Source of the DNA: Ideonella sp. WA131b | GTDB lineage: Bacteria; Pseudomonadota; Gammaproteobacteria; Burkholderiales; Burkholderiaceae_C | DNA: 64,000 bases | Direction: 5' to 3' | Assembly (NCBI GenBank): GCA_023657425.1 | Contig: JAGTJW010000002.1 | Coordinates: forward strand, 734,431 to 798,430 | Shown: positions 19,319 through 28,333 of the stretch, piece by piece | Layout: each line of letters begins with the position of its first letter | How positions within the stretch are numbered: position 1 is the stretch's first letter | Notes under the pieces: generated by a model | What the model saw: the letters and a program-made list of their open reading frames with translations, nothing else | The model's database searches: none | What the model was told of the DNA's origin: nothing | Translations under genes and position numbers: made by a program

Positions 19319-20995
19319 ATGTCCTTCAACCGCCGCAGCAAGAACATCACCGAAGGCGTCGCCCGCGCGCCCAACCGCTCCATGTACTACGGCATGGGCT
19401 ACGCCGAGGGCGACTTCGGCAAACCGATGATCGGCGTGGCCAACGGCCACAGCACCATCACGCCCTGCAACAGCGGTCTGCAGAAGCTGGCCGACGCCGC
19501 GGTGGCCGAGCTCCAGGCCATCGGCGCCAACGCGCAGCTCTTCGGCACGCCCACCATCAGCGACGGCATGGCCATGGGCACCGAGGGCATGAAGTACAGC
19601 CTGGTCAGCCGCGAGGTCATCGCCGATTGCATCGAGACCTGCGTCGGCGGCCAGTGGATGGACGGCGTTCTCACCATCGGCGGCTGCGACAAGAACATGC
19701 CCGGCGCCATGATGGGCATGATCCGCGCCAACGTGCCGGGCATCTTCGTCTACGGCGGCACCATCCTGCCCGGCCGCTACAAGGGGCAGGATCTCAACAT
19801 CGTCAGCGTCTTCGAGGCCGTGGGCCAGTTCAGCGCCGGCAAGATGAGCGAGGAAGACTTCTGCCAGATCGAGAAGCGCGCCATTCCCGGCAGCGGCAGC
19901 TGCGGCGGCATGTACACCGCCAACACCATGAGCTCGGCCTTCGAGGCGCTGGGCCTGAGCATCCCCGGCTCCTCCACGCTGGCCAACGTCGAAGACCCCA
20001 TCGTCGAGTACACCCGCGAGGCCGCTCGCGTGCTCTACCGTGCCGTGCAGGCCGATCTCAAGCCGCGCGACATCGTCACCAAGCAGGCCATCGAGAACGC
20101 CGTGGCGGTGATCATGGCCACGGGCGGCAGCACGAATGCGGTGCTGCACTTCCTGGCCATCGCGCACTGCGCCGAGGTCGACTGGACCATCGACGACTTC
20201 GAGCGCATGCGGCGCAGGATCCCGGTGCTGTGCGACCTCAAGCCCAGCGGTCGCAACCTCGCCATCGACCTGCACCGCGCCGGCGGCATCCCGGCCGTGA
20301 TGAAGGAGCTGCTCGACGCCGGACTGCTCAACGGCGACTGCATCACCATCACCGGCAAGACGGTGGCGGAGAACCTGGCTGCGCTGCCGTCGCTGCGCAC
20401 CGACCAGGACGTGATCCAGCCGGCGCGCAACCCGATCTACGCCCAGGGCCACCTGGCCATCCTGAAAGGCAACCTCAGCCCCGAGGGCGCCGTGGCCAAG
20501 ATCACCGGGCTGAAGAACCCCGTCATCACCGGCCCGGCGCGCGTGTTCGACGACGAGCAGAGCGCGCTGGCCGCCATCATGGCCGGGCGCATCGTGGCCG
20601 GTGACGTGATGGTGCTGCGCTATCTGGGCCCCAAGGGAGGCCCGGGCATGCCCGAGATGCTGGCGCCGACCGGTGCACTCATCGGCCAGGGTCTGGGCGA
20701 GAGCGTGGGGCTCATCACCGACGGCCGCTTCAGCGGTGGCACTTGGGGCATGGTGGTGGGCCACGTGGCGCCCGAGGCCTATGCCGGCGGGCTGATCGCA
20801 CTGGTGCAGGAGGGGGACTCGATCACCATCGACGCGCACCAGCTGCTGCTGCAGCTGCACGTGCCCGACGACGAGATCGCGCGTCGGCGTGCGGCCTGGA
20901 AGCAGCCCGCCCCTCGCTACACGCGCGGCGTGCTGGCCAAGTTCGCCAAGAGCGCGGCCAGCGCCAGCCGGGGCGCGGTGCTGGACTCGGACTGA
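19319..20995 (+). CDS. ilvD: Dihydroxy-acid dehydratase
   Basis: 558 residues. Iron-sulphur ligands lie in GGCDKNMPG (Cys near 123) and [14 protein letters not shown] (Cys near 195); [11 protein letters not shown] near the C-terminus is the IlvD signature. It dehydrates 2,3-dihydroxy-isovalerate and -methylvalerate in valine and isoleucine synthesis. The ATG follows a GC-rich 55-bp gap and begins [13 protein letters not shown], the family start. Confidence 0.97.
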   Translation: MSFNRRSKNITEGVARAPNRSMYYGMGYAEGDFGKPMIGVANGHSTITPCNSGLQKLADAAVAELQAIGANAQLFGTPTISDGMAMGTEGMKYSLVSREVIADCIETCVGGQWMDGVLTIGGCDKNMPGAMMGMIRANVPGIFVYGGTILPGRYKGQDLNIVSVFEAVGQFSAGKMSEEDFCQIEKRAIPGSGSCGGMYTANTMSSAFEALGLSIPGSSTLANVEDPIVEYTREAARVLYRAVQADLKPRDIVTKQAIENAVAVIMATGGSTNAVLHFLAIAHCAEVDWTIDDFERMRRRIPVLCDLKPSGRNLAIDLHRAGGIPAVMKELLDAGLLNGDCITITGKTVAENLAALPSLRTDQDVIQPARNPIYAQGHLAILKGNLSPEGAVAKITGLKNPVITGPARVFDDEQSALAAIMAGRIVAGDVMVLRYLGPKGGPGMPEMLAPTGALIGQGLGESVGLITDGRFSGGTWGMVVGHVAPEAYAGGLIALVQEGDSITIDAHQLLLQLHVPDDEIARRRAAWKQPAPRYTRGVLAKFAKSAASASRGAVLDSD

Positions 20996-21001
20996 CTCCC
21001 G

Positions 21002-21379
21002 CTACGTGCCCGACCCACGGCGCTGCTCGATCCCGGACGGCGCCACCACCTTGGGCGCCCCGTCGGAACCGTCGTGCGTGGGGTCGGCAGAGACCTGCCG
21101 CGCCTGGGCCTCGGTCTGGCGGGTGACGATGCGGTCACGCCGTTTGCCGGTCACCTTATGGCTCAGCCGGGCCAAGGCCTTCTCGCGGCGATCGAGCTTG
21201 CGCTGCGCCATCCGCTGCATCGCGCGGCTCTGCGTCCAGCCGGATCTGTCGGCGAACGCCCACCACAGCACGGCCAGGCCGAACGGCAGTGCCACCCACC
21301 AGCCGCTGAACTCACCGAGCGGCCCCACCTTGCCCAGCCACAGGCCGAGCAACAGCACACCGATGACGACGAATGCCAC
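21002..21379 (-). CDS. Small Trp-rich membrane protein (TIGR04438-like)
   Basis: 125 residues starting at a GTG. Two hydrophobic helices (FVVIGVLLLGLWLG and WWVALPFGLAVLWWAFAD) are followed by a basic SRAMQRMAQRKLDRREKAL helix. This matches the small Trp-rich family of betaproteobacteria (TIGR04438). The last 50 or so residues are a polar extension beyond what I recall for the family core. It converges on ilvD with a 6-bp gap. Function unknown. Confidence 0.75.
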   Translation of the reverse strand: MAFVVIGVLLLGLWLGKVGPLGEFSGWWVALPFGLAVLWWAFADRSGWTQSRAMQRMAQRKLDRREKALARLSHKVTGKRRDRIVTRQTEAQARQVSADPTHDGSDGAPKVVAPSGIEQRRGSGT

Positions 21380-21403
21380 GGCCAGGGCCTCCTGCGCGAC
21401 ACT

Positions 21404-21678
21404 CTAGGAGCGTGGGCGGCAGAAATCCAGCCCCGCGTTGGGCCGACTTCGGGGCCCAGGCCAGGCGCCGCGCGCAGCCCGGGCTGTACGCCCGGGCCAG
21501 CGTGGCAACGCCGCAAGGGCCCCGAAATCGGCCCAACCCGAAGGGCCGGGGCGGCCAAAGCCGCTGGCGGGTGTTGCGCCGCTGGCGCGGGCGTGTAGCC
21601 CGCGCTGCGCGACGCGCCTACGCCAGTGGCTTTGGCCGCCCCGGCGCGGGGCTGGATTTCTGCCGCCCACGTTCCTAG
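21404..21678. repeat. Nested palindromic element, possibly MITE-like or structured RNA
   Basis: Three inverted repeats form one structure. Outer arms 21404-21437 and 21645-21678 match at 33 of 34 positions and both end in CTAG. Inside them, arms 21437-21457/21517-21537 match at 20 of 21, and arms 21546-21569/21621-21644 match at 23 of 24. The three mismatches would be G-U pairs in RNA, two on the plus strand and one on the minus strand. A three-way junction with two side stems is predicted. No transposase is present. Short, symmetric and non-coding, it could be a non-autonomous mobile element. Confidence 0.75.
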
Positions 21679-21706
21679 CGCAGGGTGCCGCTGGCCGACC
21701 GTGAGA

Positions 21707-21749
21707 GATCAGTGGGCCTGGCCCAACTGATCGAGGATCGCCGGATTCT
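21707..21749. repeat. 43-bp direct repeat of the acs 3' end
   Basis: Bases 21707-21749 are identical to 21841-21883, which encode the last 12 or so residues and stop codon of acs. The copies are in the same orientation, 134 bp apart, with 91 bp of unrelated sequence between. This could be a target-site or attachment-site duplication left by an inserted element, or a small local duplication. Confidence 0.8.
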
Positions 21750-21842
21750 GGTGCCCGCTCACATCGCTGCGCGATATGAGCAGGCCCCGAATCAGGCAGT
21801 TCGCGTCGCTGCGCGCCGCACCGCGCATTCGCGCGGCCTCGA

Positions 21843-23819
21843 TCAGTGGGCCTGGCCCAACTGATCGAGGATCGCCGGATTCTCCAGGGTGCTGGTGTCT
21901 TGCGTGATGGCCTCGCCCTTGGCGATGCTGCGCAGCAGGCGCCGCATGATCTTGCCGCTGCGTGTTTTGGGCAGGTTGTCGCCGAAGCGGATGTCCTTGG
22001 GCTTGGCGATGGGGCCGATCTCCTTGGCCACCCAGCTGCGCAGCTCGTTGGCGATCTTGCGCGCCTCCTCGCCGCTGGGCCGCGAGCGCTTGAGCACCAC
22101 GAAGGCGCAGATGGCTTCGCCGGTGGTGTCGTCGGGGCGGCCCACCACGGCGGCCTCGGCCACCAGCTCGGTGCAGCTGACCAGCGCGCTCTCGATCTCC
22201 ATCGTGCCCATGCGGTGGCCGCTCACGTTGAGCACGTCGTCGATGCGGCCGGTGATGGTGAAGTAGCCGGTCTTCGCGTCGCGGATGGCGCCGTCGCCGG
22301 CCAGGTAGTAGCCCTTGAGCTCCGGCGGGTAGTAGCTCTTCTTGAAGCGCTCGGGGTCGCCCCAGATGGTGCGGATCATGCTCGGCCAGGGCTTCTTGAT
22401 GACGAGGATGCCGCCCGCGCCGTTGGGCACGTCGGCGCCGGTCTCGTCGACGATCGCGGCGGTGATGCCCGGGAACGGCAGCGTGCACGAGCCCGGCACC
22501 ATGGGCGTGGCGCCCGGCAGCGGCGTGATCACGTGGCCGCCGGTCTCCGTCTGCCAGAAGGTGTCGACGATGGGGCAGCGGCTGCCGCCCACGTTCTGGT
22601 AGTACCACTCCCAGGCCGCCGGGTTGATGGGCTCGCCCACCGAGCCCAGGATGCGCAGGCTGCTGAGCTTGCTGTGCTTGGGGTGCACGGCGTCGTTGGT
22701 CTCGGCGGCCTTGATCAGGCTGCGGATGGCCGTGGGCGCGGTGTAGAAGATCGTGACCTTGTGCTTCTCGATCATCCGCCAGAAGCGGTCGGCCGCCGGG
22801 TAGGTGGGCACGCCCTCGAACACCACCTCGGTGCCGCCCAGGGCCAGCGGGCCATAGGTGATGTAGCTGTGGCCGGTGACCCAGCCGATGTCGGCCGTGC
22901 ACCAGAACACGTCGTCGGGCTTGAGGTCGAAGGTCCAGGCGGTGGTGAGCGCCGCGTGCAGCAGGTAGCCGCCGGTGCTGTGCTGCACGCCCTTGGGCTT
23001 GCCGGTGGAGCCGCTGGTGTACAGCAGGAACAGCGGGTGCTCGGCGCCCACCCACTCGGGCTCGCAGGCCTCGGACTGGGTGGCGAGTTCCTCGTGCAGC
23101 CACAGGTCGCGCCCGGCCTTCCAGGCGACATTCCCGCCCGTGCGCTTGTAGACGATGACGTTCTTGATGCTGTCGCAGCCGGGCATGGCCAGGGCCTCGT
23201 CGACGATGGCCTTCAGCGGCAGGCTCTTGCCGCCGCGCGCCTGCTCGTCGGCGGTGATCACCATCACGGCGCCAGCGTCCTCGATGCGGTCGCGCAGGCT
23301 CTGCGCGCTGAAGCCGCCGAACACCACCGAGTGCGTGGCGCCGATGCGCGCGCAGGCCTGCATGGCGGCCACGCCTTCCACGCTCATGGGCATGTAGATG
23401 ACGACGCGGTCGCCCTTCTTCACGCCGCGCGCCTTGAGCACGTTGGCGAACTGGCCCACCTTGGCCAGCAACTGCGCGTAGGTGACCTTGGTGACGGTGC
23501 CGTCGTCGGCCTCGAAGATGATGGCCGTCTTGTCGCCCAGGCCGCGCTCGACGTTGCGGTCGAGGCAGTTGTGCGAGACGTTCAGCGTGCCGTCCTCGAA
23601 CCACTTGAAGAACGGCGCGTTCGACTCGTCGAGCACCTTGGTGAACGGCGTCTTCCAGCTGACGAACTCCCGCGCGAGGCGGGCCCAGTAACCGGCGTAG
23701 TCGGCAGCGGCCTCGTCGCACAGCTTCTGGTAGGCGGCCATGCCCGAGACGCGGGCGGCCGCCACCAGGGCGGCCGGCGGCTGGTGGGTCTTGAGCTCGG
23801 TGGCGGCGTTGTCGCTCAT
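21843..23819 (-). CDS. acs: Acetyl-CoA synthetase
   Basis: 658 residues. AMP-forming ligase motifs: [11 protein letters not shown], the [13 protein letters not shown] segment typical of Acs, [24 protein letters not shown] and [11 protein letters not shown] with Lys623, the residue whose acetylation switches Acs off. It activates acetate to acetyl-CoA in the cytoplasm. It is divergent from the fumarase gene with 170 bp between. Its 3' end is duplicated just downstream. Confidence 0.96.
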   Translation of the reverse strand: MSDNAATELKTHQPPAALVAAARVSGMAAYQKLCDEAAADYAGYWARLAREFVSWKTPFTKVLDESNAPFFKWFEDGTLNVSHNCLDRNVERGLGDKTAIIFEADDGTVTKVTYAQLLAKVGQFANVLKARGVKKGDRVVIYMPMSVEGVAAMQACARIGATHSVVFGGFSAQSLRDRIEDAGAVMVITADEQARGGKSLPLKAIVDEALAMPGCDSIKNVIVYKRTGGNVAWKAGRDLWLHEELATQSEACEPEWVGAEHPLFLLYTSGSTGKPKGVQHSTGGYLLHAALTTAWTFDLKPDDVFWCTADIGWVTGHSYITYGPLALGGTEVVFEGVPTYPAADRFWRMIEKHKVTIFYTAPTAIRSLIKAAETNDAVHPKHSKLSSLRILGSVGEPINPAAWEWYYQNVGGSRCPIVDTFWQTETGGHVITPLPGATPMVPGSCTLPFPGITAAIVDETGADVPNGAGGILVIKKPWPSMIRTIWGDPERFKKSYYPPELKGYYLAGDGAIRDAKTGYFTITGRIDDVLNVSGHRMGTMEIESALVSCTELVAEAAVVGRPDDTTGEAICAFVVLKRSRPSGEEARKIANELRSWVAKEIGPIAKPKDIRFGDNLPKTRSGKIMRRLLRSIAKGEAITQDTSTLENPAILDQLGQAH

Positions 23820-23989
23820 CGCTTGTCTCCGTTGAAGGCGTGTCAGAGGTAGGTTGGTTCAGGGCGGGATGCTGGGAACGGGCTCTGACAAGGTGCTGAC
23901 GGGCCCGGAACCTACAATTTGCCGCATCCCGCCCGCGGCCGACACGCCGCGAAAACCCGGCAGCCGCCCCTCCCCACCCCGCGCCCGCC

Positions 23990-25516
23990 ATGCCCACCAC
24001 CATCAAGGCCGCCGACCTCATCGACAGCATCGCCGCCGCGCTGCAGTACATCAGCTACTACCACCCGGCCGACTACATCGCCCATCTGGCCCGCGCCTAC
24101 GAGCGCGAGCAGGGCCCGGCGGCCAAGGACGCCATCGCGCAGATCCTCACCAACAGCCGCCTGTGCGCCGAGGGGCGCCGCCCCATCTGCCAGGACACCG
24201 GCATCGTCAACGTGTTCCTGAAGATCGGCATGGACGTGCGCTGGGAAGGTTTCGCCGGCAGCATCGAGGATGCGATCAACGCGGGCGTGCGCAAGGGCTA
24301 TCTCAACCCCGACAACGTGCTGCGCGCCAGCGTGCTCGACGACCCCATCTTCGCGCGCAGGAACACCAAGGACAACACACCGGCCGTCGTGCAGGTGGAG
24401 CTGGTGCCCGGCGACAAGCTCGACGTCACCGTCGCGGCCAAGGGCGGCGGCTCCGAGAACAAGAGCAAGCTGGCCATGCTCAACCCCAGCGACGACATCG
24501 TCGAGTGGGTGCTCAAGACCGTGCCGACCATGGGCGCCGGCTGGTGCCCGCCGGGCATGCTGGGCATCGGCGTGGGCGGCACGGCCGAGAAGGCGGCGCT
24601 GCTGGCCAAGCAGGCGCTGATGGACGACATCGACATGCACGAGCTGCTGCAACGCGGCCCGGCCAGCAAGCTCGAGGAGCTGCGCATCGAGCTCTACGAG
24701 AAGGTCAACGCCCTGGGCATCGGCGCACAGGGCCTGGGCGGCCTGACCACCGTGCTGGACGTGAAGATCAAGACCTTCCCCACGCACGCCGCGAGCAAGC
24801 CCATCGCCATGATCCCCAACTGCGCTGCCACGCGGCACGCCCACTTCGTGATGGACGGCTCAGGCCCGGTGTACCTGGACCCGCCCAGCCTGGACCTCTG
24901 GCCTGACGTGCACTGGGCGCCCGACTACAACAAGAGCCGCCGCGTCGACCTGAACACGCTCACCAAGGCCGAGGTGGCCAGCTGGAAGCCCGGCGACACG
25001 CTGCTGCTGTCGGGCAAGCTGCTCACCGGCCGAGACGCCGCGCACAAGCGCATCCAGGACATGCTCGCCAAGGGCGAGCCGCTGCCGGTGGACTTCACCA
25101 ACCGCGTCATCTACTACGTGGGCCCGGTCGACCCGGTGCGCGACGAAGTCGTGGGCCCCGCCGGGCCGACGACGGCCACGCGCATGGACAAGTTCACCCG
25201 CATGATGCTCGAGAAGACCGGCTTGATCGCCATGGTCGGCAAGGCCGAGCGCGGGCCCGTGGCCATCGAGGCCATCAAGGACGCGAAGAGCGCCTACCTG
25301 ATGGCCGTGGGCGGCGCCGCCTACCTGGTGAGCAAGGCCATCAGGGGCGCCCGGGTGGCGGGCTTCGCCGACCTGGGCATGGAGGCCATCTACGAGTTCG
25401 ATGTTGTGGACATGCCGGTGACGGTGGCGGTGGACGCCGGCGGCACCAGCGTGCACAGCACGGGTCCCAAGGAGTGGCAGGCCCGGATCGGCAAGATCCC
25501 GGTGGCGGTGGCCTGA
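23990..25516 (+). CDS. fumA: Fumarate hydratase, class I
   Basis: 508 residues. The oxygen-sensitive iron-sulphur type: CQDTGIVNVFLK (Cys67), SENKSKLAMLNPSD, GIGVGGTAEKA, then the beta domain with LLTGRDAAHKR and GPTTATRMDKFT. It interconverts fumarate and malate in the citric acid cycle. A TACAAT element about 75 bp upstream could be a -10, but no convincing -35 is seen. The YciO gene begins 24 bp after it. Confidence 0.94.
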   Translation: MPTTIKAADLIDSIAAALQYISYYHPADYIAHLARAYEREQGPAAKDAIAQILTNSRLCAEGRRPICQDTGIVNVFLKIGMDVRWEGFAGSIEDAINAGVRKGYLNPDNVLRASVLDDPIFARRNTKDNTPAVVQVELVPGDKLDVTVAAKGGGSENKSKLAMLNPSDDIVEWVLKTVPTMGAGWCPPGMLGIGVGGTAEKAALLAKQALMDDIDMHELLQRGPASKLEELRIELYEKVNALGIGAQGLGGLTTVLDVKIKTFPTHAASKPIAMIPNCAATRHAHFVMDGSGPVYLDPPSLDLWPDVHWAPDYNKSRRVDLNTLTKAEVASWKPGDTLLLSGKLLTGRDAAHKRIQDMLAKGEPLPVDFTNRVIYYVGPVDPVRDEVVGPAGPTTATRMDKFTRMMLEKTGLIAMVGKAERGPVAIEAIKDAKSAYLMAVGGAAYLVSKAIRGARVAGFADLGMEAIYEFDVVDMPVTVAVDAGGTSVHSTGPKEWQARIGKIPVAVA

Positions 25517-25540
25517 GGCGGTGGCCGGGGCGGGCGCCCG

Positions 25541-26167
25541 ATGTCGCAGTACTTCGAGGTCCACCCCACGCACCCGCAGCCGCGCCTGCTGAAGCAGGCG
25601 GCGCAGATCCTGCACGAGGGCGGCATTGCCGCGGTGCCCACCGACAGCAGCTACGCCCTGGTGTGCCATCTGGACGACAAGGCCGCCGTCGAGCGGCTGC
25701 GCCGCGTCCGCGGTGTCGACGAGAAACACCACCTCACGCTCCTGTGTCGGGACCTGAGCGAGCTCGCCCGCTTTGCGCGGGTGGACAACCGCCAGTACCG
25801 CCTGCTCAAGCTGGGCACGCCAGGGCCTTACACCTTCATCCTCGAGGCCACGAAGGAGGTGCCGCGCCGGGTCAGCCACCCCAGCCGTCGCACCATCGGC
25901 CTGCGCGTGCCCGACCACCTGGCGCTGCAGGCGCTGCTCGAGGTCTTCGGCCAGCCACTGCTGGGCACGACACTCATCCCGCCCGGCGAGGCCGAGGCGC
26001 TGAACGACGCGCAGGAGATCCGCGACCGTTACCAGAAGGCGCTGCAAGCCGTGGTGGACGCCGGAGCCTGCCCCCTGCAGCCCACCACCGTGGTGGACCT
26101 CAGCGGCGACGAGCCCGTGCTCGTGCGCCGGGGCCGCGGCGACCCCGCCCGGCTCGGTCTGCTCTGA
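25541..26167 (+). CDS. YciO/Sua5-family (threonylcarbamoyl-AMP synthase-like) protein
   Basis: 208 residues of a single Sua5/YciO/YrdC domain: VPTDSSYALVCHLDD, KHHLTLLCRDLSELARFA, LGTPGPYTFILEATKEVPRR and TIGLRVPDH. The close fit is with YciO, a paralogue of TsaC. TsaC makes threonylcarbamoyl-AMP for the t6A modification of tRNA; the YciO role is less clear, so the specific function is left open. It follows fumA closely and is probably cotranscribed. Confidence 0.85.
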   Translation: MSQYFEVHPTHPQPRLLKQAAQILHEGGIAAVPTDSSYALVCHLDDKAAVERLRRVRGVDEKHHLTLLCRDLSELARFARVDNRQYRLLKLGTPGPYTFILEATKEVPRRVSHPSRRTIGLRVPDHLALQALLEVFGQPLLGTTLIPPGEAEALNDAQEIRDRYQKALQAVVDAGACPLQPTTVVDLSGDEPVLVRRGRGDPARLGLL

Positions 26168-26191
26168 AGGCCGCCCGGCCCTGGAGGGGGT

Positions 26192-26536
26192 TCAGAGCGC
26201 GGCGGTGACGACCATCTCCACGCGCCACTGCGGCCGCGCCAGCTCTGCCTGGACGGTCGCCCGCGGCGGCGCGCAGCCGGCGGGCAGCCAGGCCTCCCAC
26301 ACCGCGTTCATGCCCGGAAAGTCGGCCAGATCCTTGAGGAAGATCTCCACGCGCAGCAGCCGGCTCTTGTCGGTGCCGGCGCGCGCCAGCAGCGCGTCGA
26401 TGGCCGCCAGCACCTGCTGCGTCTGGCCGGTGATGTCGGCGCTGCCGTCGGCGGCCACCTGGCCGGCCAGGTAGCACACGCCGTTGTGCACGGCCATTTC
26501 CGACAGGCGGGGGCCGACGTCGAAGCGTTGAACCAT
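26192..26536 (-). CDS. RidA-family protein
   Basis: 114 residues: NGVCYLAGQVAADGSADITGQTQQVLAAID, then VEIFLKDLADFPGMNAVW and APPRATVQAEL, where the Arg is the RidA substrate-binding residue. RidA proteins hydrolyse reactive enamine/imine intermediates from PLP enzymes. The start codon lies 2 nt after the plsY stop, so it is the second gene of that operon. Confidence 0.88.
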   Translation of the reverse strand: MVQRFDVGPRLSEMAVHNGVCYLAGQVAADGSADITGQTQQVLAAIDALLARAGTDKSRLLRVEIFLKDLADFPGMNAVWEAWLPAGCAPPRATVQAELARPQWRVEMVVTAAL

Positions 26537-26538
26537 GG

Positions 26539-27186
26539 TCAATGTCCCTTCTTGCGAGACGCGGTGGCCGCCTTGGTGGCGGATGCGCCGAACTTGTTCT
26601 CCGTGCCGGCCAGCAGCTTGCGGATGTTGCCCTCGTGCCGCCACACCAGCAGCAGGCTCATCAGGGCCAGCGCCAGCAGCGCCGGGGAGACGCCCCAGAT
26701 CAGCGCCTGGTAGAACGGCGCGAACACGGCCGCCACGATGGAGCCCAGCGACACGTAGCGCGAGAAGAACACGATGATGGCAAAGCTGGCCAGCGTGGCC
26801 ACGGCCAGCATCGGGTTCCAGGCCATCAGCACGCCGGCGGCGGTGGCCACGCCCTTGCCGCCCTGGAAGGCAAAGAACACCGGCCACAGGTGGCCCGTGA
26901 AAGCCGCCAGGCCCACCCAGGCCGCGGCCTCGGCGGACAGGCCCACGCGCTCGCCGTAAGCCAGGCACAGCACCACGGGCACGAAACCCTTGAGCGCGTC
27001 GAACACCAGCGTGAGCACGGCCGCCTTGCGGTTGCCCGAGCGCAGCACGTTGGTGGCGCCGGGGTTGCCGCTGCCATAGCTGCGCGGATCCGCCAGCCCG
27101 AAGACGCGGCTGAGGATCACCGCGAACGACAGCGATCCGACGAGGTAGGCGGCAAGGAGCGCTCCGGCAATCCACATCCATTCCAT
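26539..27186 (-). CDS. plsY: Glycerol-3-phosphate acyltransferase PlsY
   Basis: 215 residues with about five membrane helices. Conserved motifs SYGSGNPGATNVLRSG, FQGGKGVATAAG and RHEGNIRKLLAGTENK are in order. It uses acyl-phosphate to acylate glycerol-3-phosphate at position 1, the first step of phospholipid synthesis, in the inner membrane. The C-terminus is a basic tail. ATG 27186 is chosen because MEWMWIAGALLAAYLVGS starts the first helix. Confidence 0.95.
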   Translation of the reverse strand: MEWMWIAGALLAAYLVGSLSFAVILSRVFGLADPRSYGSGNPGATNVLRSGNRKAAVLTLVFDALKGFVPVVLCLAYGERVGLSAEAAAWVGLAAFTGHLWPVFFAFQGGKGVATAAGVLMAWNPMLAVATLASFAIIVFFSRYVSLGSIVAAVFAPFYQALIWGVSPALLALALMSLLLVWRHEGNIRKLLAGTENKFGASATKAATASRKKGH

Positions 27187-27280
27187 GGCGGGCGCGAGTG
27201 TACGGGCGCGCCGCACCGTGCCTGCGCGTTGAGGGATTGCCCTGTGCGTGGTTTCCGCAGCCGCGCCCGCGGCGTCGGGC

Positions 27281-27294
27281 AGGACACTTGTCCT
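27281..27294. promoter_or_regulatory. Perfect inverted repeat upstream of a Cys-pair protein gene
   Basis: AGGACA-CT-TGTCCT, 6-bp arms with a 2-bp centre, 26 bp before the ATG at 27320 and about 95 bp upstream of plsY on the other strand. The size and placement suit an operator, but no regulator can be named. Confidence 0.35.
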
Positions 27295-27319
27295 ACCAAA
27301 AACCTGAAGGCCTTCGACC

Positions 27320-27688
27320 ATGCTGCTCGACGCGGCCGCGCTGCGCACGGCGCTGTCTGCCGCCAGCGCCGGCTGCGCGCACTGCGCGGCGCTGCGTGCG
27401 CCGGGCTGGGAGTCGGTGACCGGGCCGATCGGCGCGCCGCTGCTCGAGCCCGTGGGCAGCTTGCGCGACCTGTCCATCGAAGAGCCCACGCTTGACGAGC
27501 GCCACGCGCCGGGCACGAGCTACTGGCACGCCCGCGCGCCCATCGTGCCGACGCACTTTCCGTACAACCGCTGCACCGTGTGGCGCTGCCCGCAGTGCCG
27601 CCGCGGCTTCCTGCAGTACACCGAGGCCGGCGGCTACTACGTCGACCACCGGCTGCGCGAGCTGGACCCCACGCTGCTGGAGGGCTGA
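27320..27688 (+). CDS. Conserved hypothetical protein with two CxxC pairs
   Basis: 122 residues. Not recognised. Two Cys-x-x-Cys pairs (CAHC at 19-22 and CPQC near 94-97) suggest a zinc-binding or redox site. Between them lie PTHFPYNRCTVWRC, rich in aromatic residues, and YYVDHRLRELD at the end. There is no signal peptide or membrane helix. A GAAGG element lies about 10 bp before the ATG. Codon use fits the neighbours, so it is likely a real gene. Confidence 0.6.
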   Translation: MLLDAAALRTALSAASAGCAHCAALRAPGWESVTGPIGAPLLEPVGSLRDLSIEEPTLDERHAPGTSYWHARAPIVPTHFPYNRCTVWRCPQCRRGFLQYTEAGGYYVDHRLRELDPTLLEG

Positions 27689-27715
27689 GCGCCTGAACCG
27701 GCGCCGCCCCGGCCT

Positions 27716-28210
27716 TCAGGCCGCCAGCGCGCAGCGCACCGGCACGGCGCCGAGCCCGGTCACCAGCACACCGGGCTCCAGCCCCACCAGGAAGCCGCGC
27801 CGCCCGCCGTTGATGCAGATGCGCGGCAGCTCCAGCACGCCGGCCTCCACGAACACGCGCATCGCCTTCTTCGTGCCGAAGGGCGACGTGCCGCCGACGA
27901 GGAAGCCGCTGTGGCGCTGCGCCACCTCGGGCTTGCAGGGCTCCACGCTCTTGACGCCGATGGCGCGCGCCAGGTTCTTGGTGCTCACCTGGCGGTCGCC
28001 ATGCATCAACACGATCAGCGGCTCGGCGCGCTCGTCCTGCATCACCAGCGTCTTGATCACGGCGTGCTCGTCCACGCCGAGCTGCCGCGCGCTCTCGGCG
28101 GTGCCGCCGTGCTCGACGTAGTCGTACGGGTGCTCGGTGTAGGCCACGCCACGCGCCTTGAGCCAGGCGGTGGCGGGGGTTTCGCTGACGTGTTTGTCTT
28201 TCCTGGCCAT
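27716..28210 (-). CDS. ybaK: Cys-tRNA(Pro) deacylase YbaK/EbsC
   Basis: 164 residues of a YbaK domain: ETPATAWLKARGVAYTEHPYDY, GVDEHAVIKTLVMQ with the conserved Lys, VGGTSPFGTKKAMRVFVE and ICINGGRRGFLVGLEP. It clears cysteine mischarged on tRNA-Pro by prolyl-tRNA synthetase. The longer frame begins with a TTG; the ATG at 28210 is preferred. Confidence 0.92.
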   Translation of the reverse strand: MARKDKHVSETPATAWLKARGVAYTEHPYDYVEHGGTAESARQLGVDEHAVIKTLVMQDERAEPLIVLMHGDRQVSTKNLARAIGVKSVEPCKPEVAQRHSGFLVGGTSPFGTKKAMRVFVEAGVLELPRICINGGRRGFLVGLEPGVLVTGLGAVPVRCALAA

Positions 28211-28230
28211 CGTATGCAAGCTCGACCGGT

Positions 28231-28321
28231 GCTTCGACAGGCTCAGCGCGAACGGGGAAACCCCTCGGTGTGATCGGCGCGAGCGAAGAAGAATCCCCGT
28301 CCGGGCTGGGCCTGTCGAAGC
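28231..28321. repeat. Hairpin repeat, copy 1 (TTCGACAGGCTCAGC type)
   Basis: Arms 28231-28258 and 28294-28321 match at 25 of 28 positions with a 35-nt centre. It lies between ybaK and the murA-like gene. A related copy lies at 29722-29789, so this is a dispersed REP-like family with a GCTTCGACAGGCTCAG core. Confidence 0.7.
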
Positions 28322-28333
28322 CCCCGGGGAACC

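Larger units (their letters stand above)
21380..21842. other. 463-bp gene-free interval holding a palindromic element and a duplicated acs end
   Basis: No credible gene lies here. The interval holds the 275-bp nested palindrome (21404-21678) and, at 21707-21749, an exact 43-bp copy of the 3' end of acs. The short frames on both strands are symmetric by-products of the palindrome. Confidence 0.8.

Noticed and set aside
21709..24051. 780-residue minus-strand frame over acs
   Set aside because: An alternate frame of acs; its only protein-like part is the C-terminal copy created by the 43-bp duplication.
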